From: an uncultured Pelagibacteraceae bacterium
GTDB lineage: Bacteria; Pseudomonadota; Alphaproteobacteria; Pelagibacterales; Pelagibacteraceae
Reading direction: 5' to 3'
Length of the DNA: 64,000 bases
NCBI GenBank assembly: GCA_902594405.1
Contig: CACJMB010000003.1
Coordinates: forward strand, 1 to 64,000
Both the position numbers and the translations under genes were made by a program. This document shows positions 9,448 through 18,487 of this stretch, in pieces (the first letter of the stretch is position 1; the number at the start of each line of letters is the position of its first letter). The notes beneath the pieces are model-generated. The model made no database searches, was not told the origin of the DNA, and saw nothing but the letters and a program-made list of their open reading frames with translations.

Positions 9448-9992
9448 TTTTGAGGTGGCAATTTAAATAAATTTTCTGAAAGGACTCTATTTTTTCTTAT
9501 TGATGAAATAAAAGTAATATTAAAATTTTGGTAAATATCTATATTTTGCCAACCAATCAAGTCATAACTCTGTTTATCAAAAAATATATTTATTTCAGTA
9601 TCTTTTTCTACAATTGTAAAATTGACAAGATTTTCATTAACAATTCTTTCACGAAGTTTATAAATTTTATTAATTAAAAAATCTTTATCTAAAATTAAAT
9701 ATAAAGGTGTCTTATTAAGTGGATATCTGTAATAACTTGCTCTAGTTTTAATCACTAAAGATTTTCCATTTGATACTAAAATTTTATTATTACTTCTTGC
9801 ATATTCACAATAAATTTTTTTTGGATATTCAATTGTACAATTTCCATTTTCTATTTTTCCATTTATATTTTGTTCAAATTTAAAATTTAAATTATTAGTA
9901 TTTATTAAATTTTGAATTATTTTATCCTTAATTTCAGCATTTGAATGAGAAGCTAAAATAAATAAAAAAAATATTAAAAAATATTTTAACAT
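9444..9992 (-). CDS. lolA: Outer-membrane lipoprotein carrier LolA-like protein
   Basis: A 182-residue periplasmic protein with signal peptide MLKYFLIFFLFILASHSNA. The body has short strands including FKFEQNINGKIENGNCTI and YCEYARSNNKILVSNGKSL, as in LolA (F-x-Q...G-x-x-x-Y), and it ends in LFKLPPQN, close to the usual F-x-L-P-x-x-N. LolA ferries lipoproteins across the periplasm. It follows ftsK with one base of overlap, the classical ftsK-lolA pair. Confidence 0.82.
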   Translation of the reverse strand: MLKYFLIFFLFILASHSNAEIKDKIIQNLINTNNLNFKFEQNINGKIENGNCTIEYPKKIYCEYARSNNKILVSNGKSLVIKTRASYYRYPLNKTPLYLILDKDFLINKIYKLRERIVNENLVNFTIVEKDTEINIFFDKQSYDLIGWQNIDIYQNFNITFISSIRKNRVLSENLFKLPPQN

Positions 9993-12076
9993 TAAAGAAC
10001 ATCTCTTTTACCAACATGGTTAGCTTTGCTAACTATTCCATCAGCTTCCATCATGTCAATTATCCTTGCTGCTCTATTATAACCTATTTGAAGTTTTCTT
10101 TGAAGAAAGGAAGTGGATGCTTTTCCTTCAGACTTAATTATTTCTAAGGCTTGCTGATACAATTCATCTTTGTCTCCTGCAATTTGATTTTCTCCAATTT
10201 CTTTTTCATCTGCAAAACTTAATATTTCATCCACATAATCTGGTTCTGCTTGAGATCTTAATGAATTATTAATTTTTTCAATTTCATTATCAGACACAAA
10301 AGGTGCATGAATTCTAACTATACGATTGGCAGATGACATATACAGCATATCTCCTTTTCCTAATAATTGTTCCGCACCCTGTTCTCCTAAAATAGTTCGA
10401 CTGTCTATCTTGGAGGTGACCTGAAAAGATATTCTTGTTGGAAAGTTAGCTTTAATTGTACCTGTAATTACATCAACACTAGGCCTTTGTGTTGCCATAA
10501 TAATATGAATTCCAGCTGCTCTTGCCATTTGAGATAATTTTTGAATATAGTTTTCAATTTCCTTCCCAGCCACTAGCATTAAATCTGACATTTCATCAAC
10601 TACAACAACTATATAAGGCATTGGGAGTTTATGTTTTAAATTGTACCCATCAATATTTCTTACCCCTTCTTTTGTCATTAGCCTATATCGACTTTCCATT
10701 TCTTTAACTACCCATCCAAGCACTGAAGCAGCTTTCTTAGCTTCAGTGATAACCGGACATAATAAATGTGGAATTCCTTCATATGTTGAAAGTTCAAGCA
10801 TTTTAGGGTCTATTAAAATAAATTTACATTTTTCTGGTGTATGTCGATAAAGAAGAGACAAAATAATGGTATTGATACAGACAGATTTACCTGACCCCGT
10901 TGTACCTGCGATAAGTAGATGGGGCATTGACGATAAGTCCCCGACTATAGGTTTACCAGAGATACTTTTTCCTAGTGCGATAGGCAATTTAATGTCTCTT
11001 TTTTTAAAATCAGGACTGTTTAAAATTTCCCTTAAATAAACATTCTCTCTAGAATTGTTTGGAAGTTCAATGCCAATAGTATTGCTTCCTGGTATTGTAG
11101 CTATTCTTGCAGACTCTGAACTAGTATTTCTTGCAATGTCATCAGATAAATTAATTATTTTTGAAACCTTCACACCAGCTGCTGGCTCAAATTCATTTAA
11201 AGTTACTACAGGTCCATGACTCACTTTCTTAATATTTCCACTAACACCAAAATCTAAGAGAATTTTTTCTAAAAATTCAGGATCTTGAGATTCAATTTTT
11301 TCAAGATTTTCTCTTTCTTTTTTAGAAGGAGTCTTCAATAAATCTAAGTCTGGTAATTTAAATTTAGTTGTATTTCTGCTTTTACTCTCAGCCTTTATAA
11401 AAGGCAAATCCTCTTGAATAAGGTTTCTTATTTCTTCTTGAGGTATGTATTCACTTATTACTTCACTTTTATCAGTATAATTTTGTTTTTCTTTTTTTGT
11501 AAAAACTTGATTTATATTTTTAATTAGTACATAAAATTTTATTGGATTAAAATTAACACTGATTAAAAATAAAAAAAAATTTAAAATAATTAAAAAATAA
11601 TAAAAAATTACTTCGTTAGTTAATATTATTGAATTTAAAAATGTTTGATTTAAATAACCTCCTATAAAGCCCCCATTGCCGTTTATATAAAGAGTAAAAG
11701 CTTCTGAATAAAAATGCGCAAAAAATAAAGTCCCTAGTATTAAATAAATTATTGCAAAGAATATATTTTCAATTAATAAAAAAAATTTCTTGCTTCTAGT
11801 AATGTTGATACCAGTTACAATCAAAGTAAATGAGAATAAATATGAAATTAAGCCTATTGATTGAAAAAATAAGTCCGAAATAAAACTTCCATAAAAACCC
11901 AAAATATTTTCAATCTTAGTGTTTTCTGGAAAAATGAAATTAGGGTCTTCTGGTGAATAGGTTAACAGTGCTAATAATAATAAAATGCCAGCACTGAAAA
12001 CAGTTATACCAAAAATTTCCGCTATCCTTTTAATGGTAAAATTAGCAAATAAATTGGCTGTTTTTTTTATATCCAT
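9992..12076 (-). CDS. ftsK: DNA translocase FtsK
   Basis: This 694-residue division-septum DNA pump has about four membrane helices (22-40, 61-92, 103-122, 155-175), a short linker (about 195-245, far shorter than in E. coli), a RecA-like motor with Walker A GTTGSGKS (391-398) and the VVVVDEMSDLM Walker B. The C-terminal gamma winged helix (about 630-694, with RKLQIGYNRAARIIDMME) reads KOPS-type polarity sequences in relatives. It acts in the final separation of chromosomes at division. It diverges from the UbiH-like gene across 62 bases. Confidence 0.96.
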   Translation of the reverse strand: MDIKKTANLFANFTIKRIAEIFGITVFSAGILLLLALLTYSPEDPNFIFPENTKIENILGFYGSFISDLFFQSIGLISYLFSFTLIVTGINITRSKKFFLLIENIFFAIIYLILGTLFFAHFYSEAFTLYINGNGGFIGGYLNQTFLNSIILTNEVIFYYFLIILNFFLFLISVNFNPIKFYVLIKNINQVFTKKEKQNYTDKSEVISEYIPQEEIRNLIQEDLPFIKAESKSRNTTKFKLPDLDLLKTPSKKERENLEKIESQDPEFLEKILLDFGVSGNIKKVSHGPVVTLNEFEPAAGVKVSKIINLSDDIARNTSSESARIATIPGSNTIGIELPNNSRENVYLREILNSPDFKKRDIKLPIALGKSISGKPIVGDLSSMPHLLIAGTTGSGKSVCINTIILSLLYRHTPEKCKFILIDPKMLELSTYEGIPHLLCPVITEAKKAASVLGWVVKEMESRYRLMTKEGVRNIDGYNLKHKLPMPYIVVVVDEMSDLMLVAGKEIENYIQKLSQMARAAGIHIIMATQRPSVDVITGTIKANFPTRISFQVTSKIDSRTILGEQGAEQLLGKGDMLYMSSANRIVRIHAPFVSDNEIEKINNSLRSQAEPDYVDEILSFADEKEIGENQIAGDKDELYQQALEIIKSEGKASTSFLQRKLQIGYNRAARIIDMMEADGIVSKANHVGKRDVL

Positions 12077-12138
12077 ATTTATGAATCAATTTTATCACTT
12101 TGTATCATCTAATTTTTGTTGTTAAAATTAAAAATAAT

Positions 12139-13215
12139 ATGAGAGTTTGTATACTTGGTTCGGGTTTGACTGCTTTAACTTTAGCAAAAGCTTTAGTTAA
12201 TCAAAATATTTTTGTTGATTTAGTTTCATCTAACAAAAATAATAAAATTAATAATTCTAGAACGATAGGCATTTCAAAGACTAACTTTAATTATTTTAAC
12301 GAAAATATAATAAATATAGAAAAAATTAGCTGGAAATTAAAAAAAATAGAAATTTATATTCATAAAAATAAAAATGAAAAAATATTAAATTTTGAAAATA
12401 GTAACAATCAACTTTTTTCGATAATAAAAAACTACCAGTTATATGAGATCTTAAATAAAAAGTTATATAAAAATAAATATTTTAAAAAAATAATATCAAA
12501 AAAAAAATTAATAAAACAAGAAAAATATAATTTAATAGTAAATACTGATTACAATAATGCTTTTACAAAAAAATATTTTAGTAAAAAAATCGAAAAAATT
12601 TACAATAGTTCTGCCTATACAACTTTAATTAATCATGAAAAAATTCCAAACCAAATTGCTGTTCAAATATTTACTAAAATTGGTCCACTAGCTTTTTTAC
12701 CATTATCGAAAAATAAAACCTCAATTGTTTATTCAATATATAACTCAAAAAATATTGGAAGGAAAAAAATAATACATCTTATAAATCAACATAATATTAA
12801 ATATAAAATAAAAAAAATAGAGAAGATTGAAAATTTTGAGCTAAAATCTTTAAATTTAAGATCTTATTATCATAACAATATTTTAGCGTTTGGTGATTTA
12901 GTGCATAGAATTCATCCACTTGCTGGTCAGGGTTTTAATATGACAATTAGAGATATAAATTTATTTATTAATATTATTAAAAATAAAATAGACTTAGGTT
13001 TGCCTCTCGACAGCTCTGTAAATTATGAATTTGAAAAAAATATAAAACATAAAAATTATATTTTTTCAAATAGTATTGATTTAGTTCAAGAATTTTTTAA
13101 TTTTGAGAGAAAATTTAATAATAATATTCTAAACAAATCTGTGAAAATTTTAGGAAAAAACCCTTTTATAAATAAATTATTTACTAAAGTGGCTGATAAG
13201 GGAATAAACTTTTAA
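12139..13215 (+). CDS. UbiH/UbiF/Coq6-family FAD-dependent hydroxylase (divergent)
   Basis: A 358-residue flavoprotein monooxygenase, probably a ubiquinone-ring hydroxylase. The N-terminal dinucleotide fold is CILGSGLTALTLAKAL. The C-terminal GDLVHRIHPLAGQGFNMTIRD is the second FAD motif characteristic of the UbiH/VisC/Coq6 group. The middle is unusually degenerate and Lys/Asn/Ile-rich. ATG 12139 is chosen because MRVCILGSG starts the Rossmann strand; an upstream TTG at 12100 would add an unlikely leader. Which ring position it hydroxylates cannot be told. Confidence 0.82.
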   Translation: MRVCILGSGLTALTLAKALVNQNIFVDLVSSNKNNKINNSRTIGISKTNFNYFNENIINIEKISWKLKKIEIYIHKNKNEKILNFENSNNQLFSIIKNYQLYEILNKKLYKNKYFKKIISKKKLIKQEKYNLIVNTDYNNAFTKKYFSKKIEKIYNSSAYTTLINHEKIPNQIAVQIFTKIGPLAFLPLSKNKTSIVYSIYNSKNIGRKKIIHLINQHNIKYKIKKIEKIENFELKSLNLRSYYHNNILAFGDLVHRIHPLAGQGFNMTIRDINLFINIIKNKIDLGLPLDSSVNYEFEKNIKHKNYIFSNSIDLVQEFFNFERKFNNNILNKSVKILGKNPFINKLFTKVADKGINF

Positions 13216-13216
13216 A

Positions 13217-13861
13217 TTATTGAATGGTTGTGTTATCAAAATTATCAAAAGTATAAGTACTTAAAATCTGAGAAATTTTTTCTTTTCTATTATCTAAATT
13301 TTGAGCTTCTAACAAAACTTGTTTTTCCTCTAAAGAAAACGGTGATGCCATAGCAAGCGCATTAATTGTTTCATCAAGACTTTGTTGCTCTAAGGCTTTC
13401 CAATTAATTATAAAGCCTCTTTTTTCAAATAGTGATTTTAAATCTTTAAAAATTAATTCAAGATCAGTAAATTTTAAATCTTCTCTTTTGTTTTCTAGGT
13501 CTTGATAGAAATCTTTAAAATTTATTTGTAAGACTCTGTATTTATTTTCTGTACTCAATTCTGTAATTTTTCTAAACCTAATTAAACCTTTAATTTCAAT
13601 TAAAAACCTCTCGTCTTTTGTTTCTCTAAAACTAGTGATTTTTCCAAGACAACCAACCTCATGTAATTCAGGCTTAATTTGTTTAATATTTGAGGTTTTT
13701 GGTTGTATCATTCCAACCAATTTATTCGATTTCATACTGTCGTTGATCATATCTATATAACGTGGTTCGAATATATTTAATGGTACAGTAGTTTTTGGAA
13801 ATATTATAAAATTACTCAAAGGAAATACTGGGATTTTATCTGGAAGATCTTTTATTTTCAT
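13217..13861 (-). CDS. LON substrate-binding-domain protein
   Basis: A 214-residue protein corresponding to the N-terminal domain of Lon without ATPase or protease parts. It has IPVFPLSNFIIFPKTTVPLNIFEPRYIDMI near the start, then VGMIQPK and GCLGKITSF, followed by a helical C-terminal part. Such COG2802 proteins are common in alphaproteobacteria and their function is unknown. It converges on the UbiH-like gene with 1 base between. Confidence 0.87.
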   Translation of the reverse strand: MKIKDLPDKIPVFPLSNFIIFPKTTVPLNIFEPRYIDMINDSMKSNKLVGMIQPKTSNIKQIKPELHEVGCLGKITSFRETKDERFLIEIKGLIRFRKITELSTENKYRVLQINFKDFYQDLENKREDLKFTDLELIFKDLKSLFEKRGFIINWKALEQQSLDETINALAMASPFSLEEKQVLLEAQNLDNRKEKISQILSTYTFDNFDNTTIQ

Positions 13862-13997
13862 AATTTAAACATACCACATATAATTTTTTTAATAATATTG
13901 TAGTTTGTCACAAACCCAAATAATAAATTTATTTTCTAATTATTTTGTCTCTTGCTTAATATTAAAAAAGGCACTAATTTTAATACTTATAGAACAA

Positions 13998-14072
13998 GCG
14001 GGCATAGCTCAGTGGTAGAGCGTCTCGTTGCCAACGAGAAGGTCGAGGGTTCGACCCCCTTTGCCCGCTCCA
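13998..14072 (+). tRNA. tRNA-Gly (anticodon GCC)
   Basis: The 75-base cloverleaf has acceptor GCGGGCA pairing with TGCCCGC, D arm GCTCAGTGGTAGAGC, anticodon stem TCTCG/CGAGA around loop TTGCCAA (anticodon GCC), and T arm GAGGG-TTCGACC-CCCTT. T is the discriminator base and CCA is encoded (14070-14072). Its GC content stands far above the surroundings. It is the only RNA gene found in the window. An FkbM methyltransferase reading frame begins within 10 bases of its end. Confidence 0.98.
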
Positions 14073-14078
14073 AAAATT

Positions 14079-14993
14079 GTGATTAAATCGAAATTATTAA
14101 CATCAATATTCCAAAATTACTTAAGTTCTAGAGATATTCGAACTTATAAAGATAGTATTATTTATTATTTGATATTTAGAATGATTAGAGGTTTTTTAGT
14201 TCATGATTTAGTTTTAAACATCTATGATTTTAGAGTTTTTGGAAGTATAAAAAAAAATAAAACATCTTATTTTTTGCTCAAAAAATGTGAGTTTGGTGAT
14301 TATCATGAATTAGATACAATTAAAAAGTTTTCAAAAAAAAATAAAATAATTTTTTTTGATTGTGGTTGTAATTATGGATTTTACTCTTTTTATGTAGCAT
14401 CATTATCAGCAAAAAATCGAGTGTTTGCCATTGAAGCTTCAAAACAAACTTCGAAAGATTTTTTAAAAAATATAGATTTAAATAAATTTTCAAATATATC
14501 TTTTTTGAATAATGCAATTTCAAATATAGATGACGAAAATATATTATTTAATGAAAGTGAAAACGATTGGGAGAGCTCTCAAGCACATAAAAACTTTAAG
14601 CTTTCATCAATTTCAGAAGTTAAATCTGTTAAAATTGATTCTTTATTAAAATCTTCAGATTATTTAGATTATCAGATTATTATAAAACTAGACATTGAGG
14701 GCAATGAAATGAGAGCAATTCAGGGTTCGTTAGAAACTATTGAAAAAATGTCGCCACTAATAATAATTGAATTCTCTAAATATATTTTTAACAAAAAAGA
14801 CAATATTAAATATTTAGAAAATTTTCTGTATAGATATAAATATTCAATATATGATAGAAATAAATATAAAATTGACTTAGATAATATTATTATAAAGATT
14901 AATAATCTAGTGAAAGGTTATGATACTATAGGAAATTATTATTTAATTAAAAATGGTTCAAAAATGTTAGAAGAGTTTCTGATAAATGAGTGA
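14079..14993 (+). CDS. FkbM-family SAM-dependent methyltransferase
   Basis: A ~304-residue protein with SAM-binding motif FFDCGCNYGFYSFYVASL, then VFAIEAS (acidic residue for the ribose), and the FkbM-specific IIKLDIEGNEMRAIQGS. Family members O-methylate sugars, glycolipids or secondary metabolites. The frame stays open back into the tRNA (TTG 14028), but that extension translates tRNA sequence. GTG 14079 is the first sensible start, only 6 bases beyond the CCA end; ATG 14181 is an alternative. Composition is extremely AT-rich and Lys/Asn-rich, as in SAR11 surface-modification genes. Confidence 0.85.
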   Translation: MIKSKLLTSIFQNYLSSRDIRTYKDSIIYYLIFRMIRGFLVHDLVLNIYDFRVFGSIKKNKTSYFLLKKCEFGDYHELDTIKKFSKKNKIIFFDCGCNYGFYSFYVASLSAKNRVFAIEASKQTSKDFLKNIDLNKFSNISFLNNAISNIDDENILFNESENDWESSQAHKNFKLSSISEVKSVKIDSLLKSSDYLDYQIIIKLDIEGNEMRAIQGSLETIEKMSPLIIIEFSKYIFNKKDNIKYLENFLYRYKYSIYDRNKYKIDLDNIIIKINNLVKGYDTIGNYYLIKNGSKMLEEFLINE

Positions 14994-15330
14994 TTTAGCA
15001 AATAAGAAATGTACACCATGTGAAGGGAACATCCCCCCCTTTAGTGCTGATGAAATACATAAATATCTAAAAAAAGTTGATGGCTGGGAAGTTTTAGAAG
15101 ATAAAATTGATGGTTTTCATTTATTAAAAAGTTTTAAATTTGATAATTTTTTAAAAAGTCAGGAATTTGTAAATAAAGTCGGAGAAATAGCTGAGTCCGA
15201 AGGTCACCACCCTGATTTATGGTTTGGATGGGGTTATGCAAGAATTAAAATATTTACACATGCAATTAAAGGTCTAGCCGAGAGTGATTTTATTCTTGCA
15301 GCAAAAATAGATCAAATATCTAATGTCTAA
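14986..15330 (+). CDS. phhB: 4a-hydroxytetrahydrobiopterin dehydratase (pterin-4a-carbinolamine dehydratase)
   Basis: A 114-residue protein with the diagnostic AESEGHHPDLWFGWGYARIKIFTH block, including the catalytic His pair, and an N-terminal Cys pair (C9, C12 in KKCTPCEG). PCDs recycle oxidised pterin cofactor in phenylalanine hydroxylation and occur widely without a hydroxylase nearby. Start ATG overlaps the FkbM end by 8 bases. It converges on purH with 11 bases of overlap. Confidence 0.93.
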   Translation: MSDLANKKCTPCEGNIPPFSADEIHKYLKKVDGWEVLEDKIDGFHLLKSFKFDNFLKSQEFVNKVGEIAESEGHHPDLWFGWGYARIKIFTHAIKGLAESDFILAAKIDQISNV

Positions 15331-16858
15331 AGTGTCTTGTCTTTGAAAAAAGAAGCACGGTATCCGTTTCATTTGCAAAATTAATTATTTCTTTGTCCCT
15401 TATAGATCCAAATGGTTGAACTATGGCTCTAACACCTGATTGGACTAATTTTTCAATGCCATCTACAAAAGGAAAGAATGCATCTGAGGCAGCAACTAAA
15501 TTATGATTCTGAAGATTAAATTTTTTCATTTTATTTATTGCTATTTGACAACTATCTAATCTGCTTGGTTGACCAGAACCAATACCAACAGTAGTTTCGT
15601 TTGATGCTAACACTATTGCGTTTGATTTTACATATCTGCATACATTGAAAGCAAAAATAAGATCTTTAAGTTGTTTTGCAGTTGGTTTTCTTTTTGAAAC
15701 AATTTTAAAATGCTTAGTTGAAAATAAATTTAGGTCCTCTGATTGTATCATTATATCTTGGTTGAATGATACAAATTTAAGACGTTCTTCTGATGTATAA
15801 TTTGTTCCATCAATTAATCTTAAGTTTTTTTTAGTTTTTAAGATTTTAATAGCATCGCTATCAAACCCATTTGCAATTATCACTTCTAAAAATAGCTTAT
15901 TTAATTCTATAGCTAAATTTCTTTTAATTTTAAAATTACAAGAAACTATTCCACCAAAAGCACTTATGGGATCACAAGAAAGAGCCGATTTATAACTCTC
16001 TAAATAATCATTTTTAGTAGAAACTCCACATGGATTTGCATGTTTAACTATGACTGTTCCTTTACCTTTTGGTAAAGATCTTGAAATGGTTAGAGCACTA
16101 AATATATCATTATAATTGTTGTAACTTAGTTGTTTTCCATGAATTTGTTTCAAATTTGTATTCGAACTACTTGAATAGATTGCACTTTGTTGATGAGGAT
16201 TTTCTCCGTATCTAAGTTCTTCTTTAAGATTTCCATGCAAAATTTTTTTCTTAGGGAAATTAGTATTTGTTTTTTTATTAAAATAGCCTGAAATAACAGA
16301 GTCATAATAAGCCGTTTCAGTAAAAGCTGTCCTTGATAGCTTTTCCCTAAAACTTAAGGAAGTAGATCCTTTGAACTTTTTTAATTCTTTAATTAATTCC
16401 TCATACTGGTCTGAAGAGGTTATTACAGTCACATCATTATAGTTTTTAGCTGCAGACCTAACCATTGTAGGACCACCCACATCTATATTTTCTATAATTT
16501 TTTTATGGTTTTTTGTTTTTTTAAGAGTGTTTTCAAATGGATAAAAATTAACAATGACTAAATCAATATTCTCAAAACCATGATCTTTTAGATCTTTTGA
16601 GTGAGATTTTTTTTCTCTTTTATTTAGAATACCTGCATGAATTTTGGGATGTAGAGTTTTTACTCTGCCTTCTAAAATCTCAGGAGAATTAGTAAATTTA
16701 GAAACCTCTAAACATTTAAATTTTAATCTTTTAATTTCTTTGTAGGTACCACCTGAGCTAATTATTTTTATTTTATTTTTTTTTAAAATATTCAATAATG
16801 GTTTTAAATTTTTTTTGTCAGATACAGAAATAAGAGCTGTTTTGATTTTTTTCTTCAT
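15320..16858 (-). CDS. purH: Bifunctional AICAR formyltransferase / IMP cyclohydrolase
   Basis: A 512-residue enzyme for the last two steps of IMP synthesis. The N-terminal MGS-like cyclohydrolase domain has ALISVSDKKNL, ISSGGTYKEI and VVNFYPFE. The C-terminal formyltransferase has LRYGENPHQQSA, VKHANPCGVS and the later GIGSGQPSRLDSCQIA and DAFFPFVDGIE. Length matches the family. It uses 10-formyl-THF, which FolD (also in this window) helps supply. Its ATG abuts the stop of the heparinase-like gene. Confidence 0.96.
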   Translation of the reverse strand: MKKKIKTALISVSDKKNLKPLLNILKKNKIKIISSGGTYKEIKRLKFKCLEVSKFTNSPEILEGRVKTLHPKIHAGILNKREKKSHSKDLKDHGFENIDLVIVNFYPFENTLKKTKNHKKIIENIDVGGPTMVRSAAKNYNDVTVITSSDQYEELIKELKKFKGSTSLSFREKLSRTAFTETAYYDSVISGYFNKKTNTNFPKKKILHGNLKEELRYGENPHQQSAIYSSSSNTNLKQIHGKQLSYNNYNDIFSALTISRSLPKGKGTVIVKHANPCGVSTKNDYLESYKSALSCDPISAFGGIVSCNFKIKRNLAIELNKLFLEVIIANGFDSDAIKILKTKKNLRLIDGTNYTSEERLKFVSFNQDIMIQSEDLNLFSTKHFKIVSKRKPTAKQLKDLIFAFNVCRYVKSNAIVLASNETTVGIGSGQPSRLDSCQIAINKMKKFNLQNHNLVAASDAFFPFVDGIEKLVQSGVRAIVQPFGSIRDKEIINFANETDTVLLFSKTRHFRH

Positions 16859-18483
16859 TATAATTTACTGATCTCCCATTTTATTATCTGCTCTTTTTCA
16901 TTATTCATTCCCGAGATAAAAATATTCTGGTTTTCCTTAGATGAATTTTTATTACCGAAATATAAACCATTATCAATATTAATATCAAAGTTATCACAAC
17001 TAAATTTCCAACCTTCTTCATCTATTTCAATTAGAATAGATTTGTTATCTTGAGTTTTCATTACTTTTGAGCTCGGATCAAGATGAAATCTTATATCAAA
17101 TTTAATTTCTTTATTAGGTGTTTTTCTAAATAACTTATCATAGCCAATAAATTTCATTTGTTCTGGATAAAACTCAATCTCTCTTTCATAAATTGTTCCA
17201 AATTTAATTAAATACCCATCATGTGCACCTGATATTTTCCAATAATTATTTTCAAAGACTACATTTTTTTTCGATACTTTAAGTCCTTTATTAATAATTA
17301 AACTTTTTTGATGCTTAGTAAAATTACAAGAAGAATAATCTTCAATGGTTAAAGCACAATGAAGAGAAGTACTTCTTGATAATTTATTAAATTTATTATT
17401 TCTATCTGAGTAATAACCAGCATTTGAAATTAATTTTTTTTCATTTGAAAATATTTCAAACGATAGTGCACCTGCTTGATAGTCGTTGGAAAAAGTTTTG
17501 TTAGGACTAGAACCTATATCAACAGCAAGAATTATTTTTTTATTTTTAAGAATTGCATATCCGCCAAGTTCATTAATTTGGTTTTTGAAAGTATAACCAA
17601 ACCTTTTTAAATATTGATCAAATTCTTTATTTTCAGAAGAATAATTACCATTAAAAAAAATATCTTGTTTTATATTTTGCCATATGAAAGCGTAACTTGA
17701 GCCTAAATAATAAATGGTCTCATCAATATATTCAGGAATTAAACTCTGAGATTCTTTGAACCACTCTCTAATAATTATAAAATATTTTAAATAAAATATT
17801 AGTTGTCGGATATTTCTTGATTTTGTAAATCCTTGATTATCAATTGAGAATTTAATGATATTTTTTAATAAATTCAATCCACTTTCAAGATATTGTTTTG
17901 TATTTTTGTAAGCTAATCCAGTTAAAATTATTGCAGCGCATCCAATCATCTTATTTTCCACCTCTTTTGAGTTTTTGATTTCATTTAACAAATGATTAGC
18001 CTGTTTTTGAATCATGTGATCAAAAGTAGATCTGTACTTTTGGTCACTATCTTCATAGGTGAGTTGGTGATTTGATAACCATGAAATAATTCTTTTTGCT
18101 GTTAAATCAAATTCCCAGCTTCTTTTTTGATATTTACTATTATTTGAAATCCAGTTTTTAATAACTGTTTGTGTATTTTTTTTTGAAGATTTTAAATCTA
18201 AGCTAAAAAACCAGAAAAAATTATTCAATTTTTCATAATCTTCTGAGCTTAAATTATTTTGCCAAATTGATTCAATAGCAAAGTCTTCAATTTTATATTT
18301 CTTATTTTGGTATTTTATTATAGACGAAAGTAAATGAGGACTTGGTTTATATTCAAAATTACTATCAAAAGTTTTTGATATTTTTTTTTCGTAAAAATTT
18401 GAATTTTGATAAATTGATTTAAAACTTTCTTTTATATTAGAATAAAATTGACCTAAAATGCCCAAGGAATTTGTATTAATCAT
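16858..18483 (-). CDS. Heparinase II/III-like protein
   Basis: A 541-residue protein of the family lying between rpe/rsmB and purH in many alphaproteobacteria. The N-terminal half is alpha-helical (WEFDLTAKRIISWLSNHQ, about residues 120-140). The C-terminal half is a beta-sandwich with GGYAILKNKKIILAVDIG, SLHCALTIEDYSSC and ISGAHDGYL, resembling the heparinase II/III C-terminal domain (HGAH-type). No signal peptide is evident, so polysaccharide lyase activity is doubtful. The substrate is unknown. Confidence 0.8.
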   Translation of the reverse strand: MINTNSLGILGQFYSNIKESFKSIYQNSNFYEKKISKTFDSNFEYKPSPHLLSSIIKYQNKKYKIEDFAIESIWQNNLSSEDYEKLNNFFWFFSLDLKSSKKNTQTVIKNWISNNSKYQKRSWEFDLTAKRIISWLSNHQLTYEDSDQKYRSTFDHMIQKQANHLLNEIKNSKEVENKMIGCAAIILTGLAYKNTKQYLESGLNLLKNIIKFSIDNQGFTKSRNIRQLIFYLKYFIIIREWFKESQSLIPEYIDETIYYLGSSYAFIWQNIKQDIFFNGNYSSENKEFDQYLKRFGYTFKNQINELGGYAILKNKKIILAVDIGSSPNKTFSNDYQAGALSFEIFSNEKKLISNAGYYSDRNNKFNKLSRSTSLHCALTIEDYSSCNFTKHQKSLIINKGLKVSKKNVVFENNYWKISGAHDGYLIKFGTIYEREIEFYPEQMKFIGYDKLFRKTPNKEIKFDIRFHLDPSSKVMKTQDNKSILIEIDEEGWKFSCDNFDINIDNGLYFGNKNSSKENQNIFISGMNNEKEQIIKWEISKL

Positions 18484-18487
18484 TAAC

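Noticed and set aside
13903-13915. GTTTGTCACAAAC palindrome as operator of the LON-domain gene
   Set aside because: Symmetric 6-base arms, but no promoter fit or second copy was seen; too little to call a site.
14028-14078. N-terminal extension of the methyltransferase starting at TTG inside the tRNA (MPTRRSRVRPPL...)
   Set aside because: It is translation of tRNA-Gly sequence, a well-known artefact; the real start must lie after the tRNA.
16858-18483. A true secreted heparinase
   Set aside because: No signal peptide and a conserved housekeeping context (rpe, purH); the name describes family membership only.
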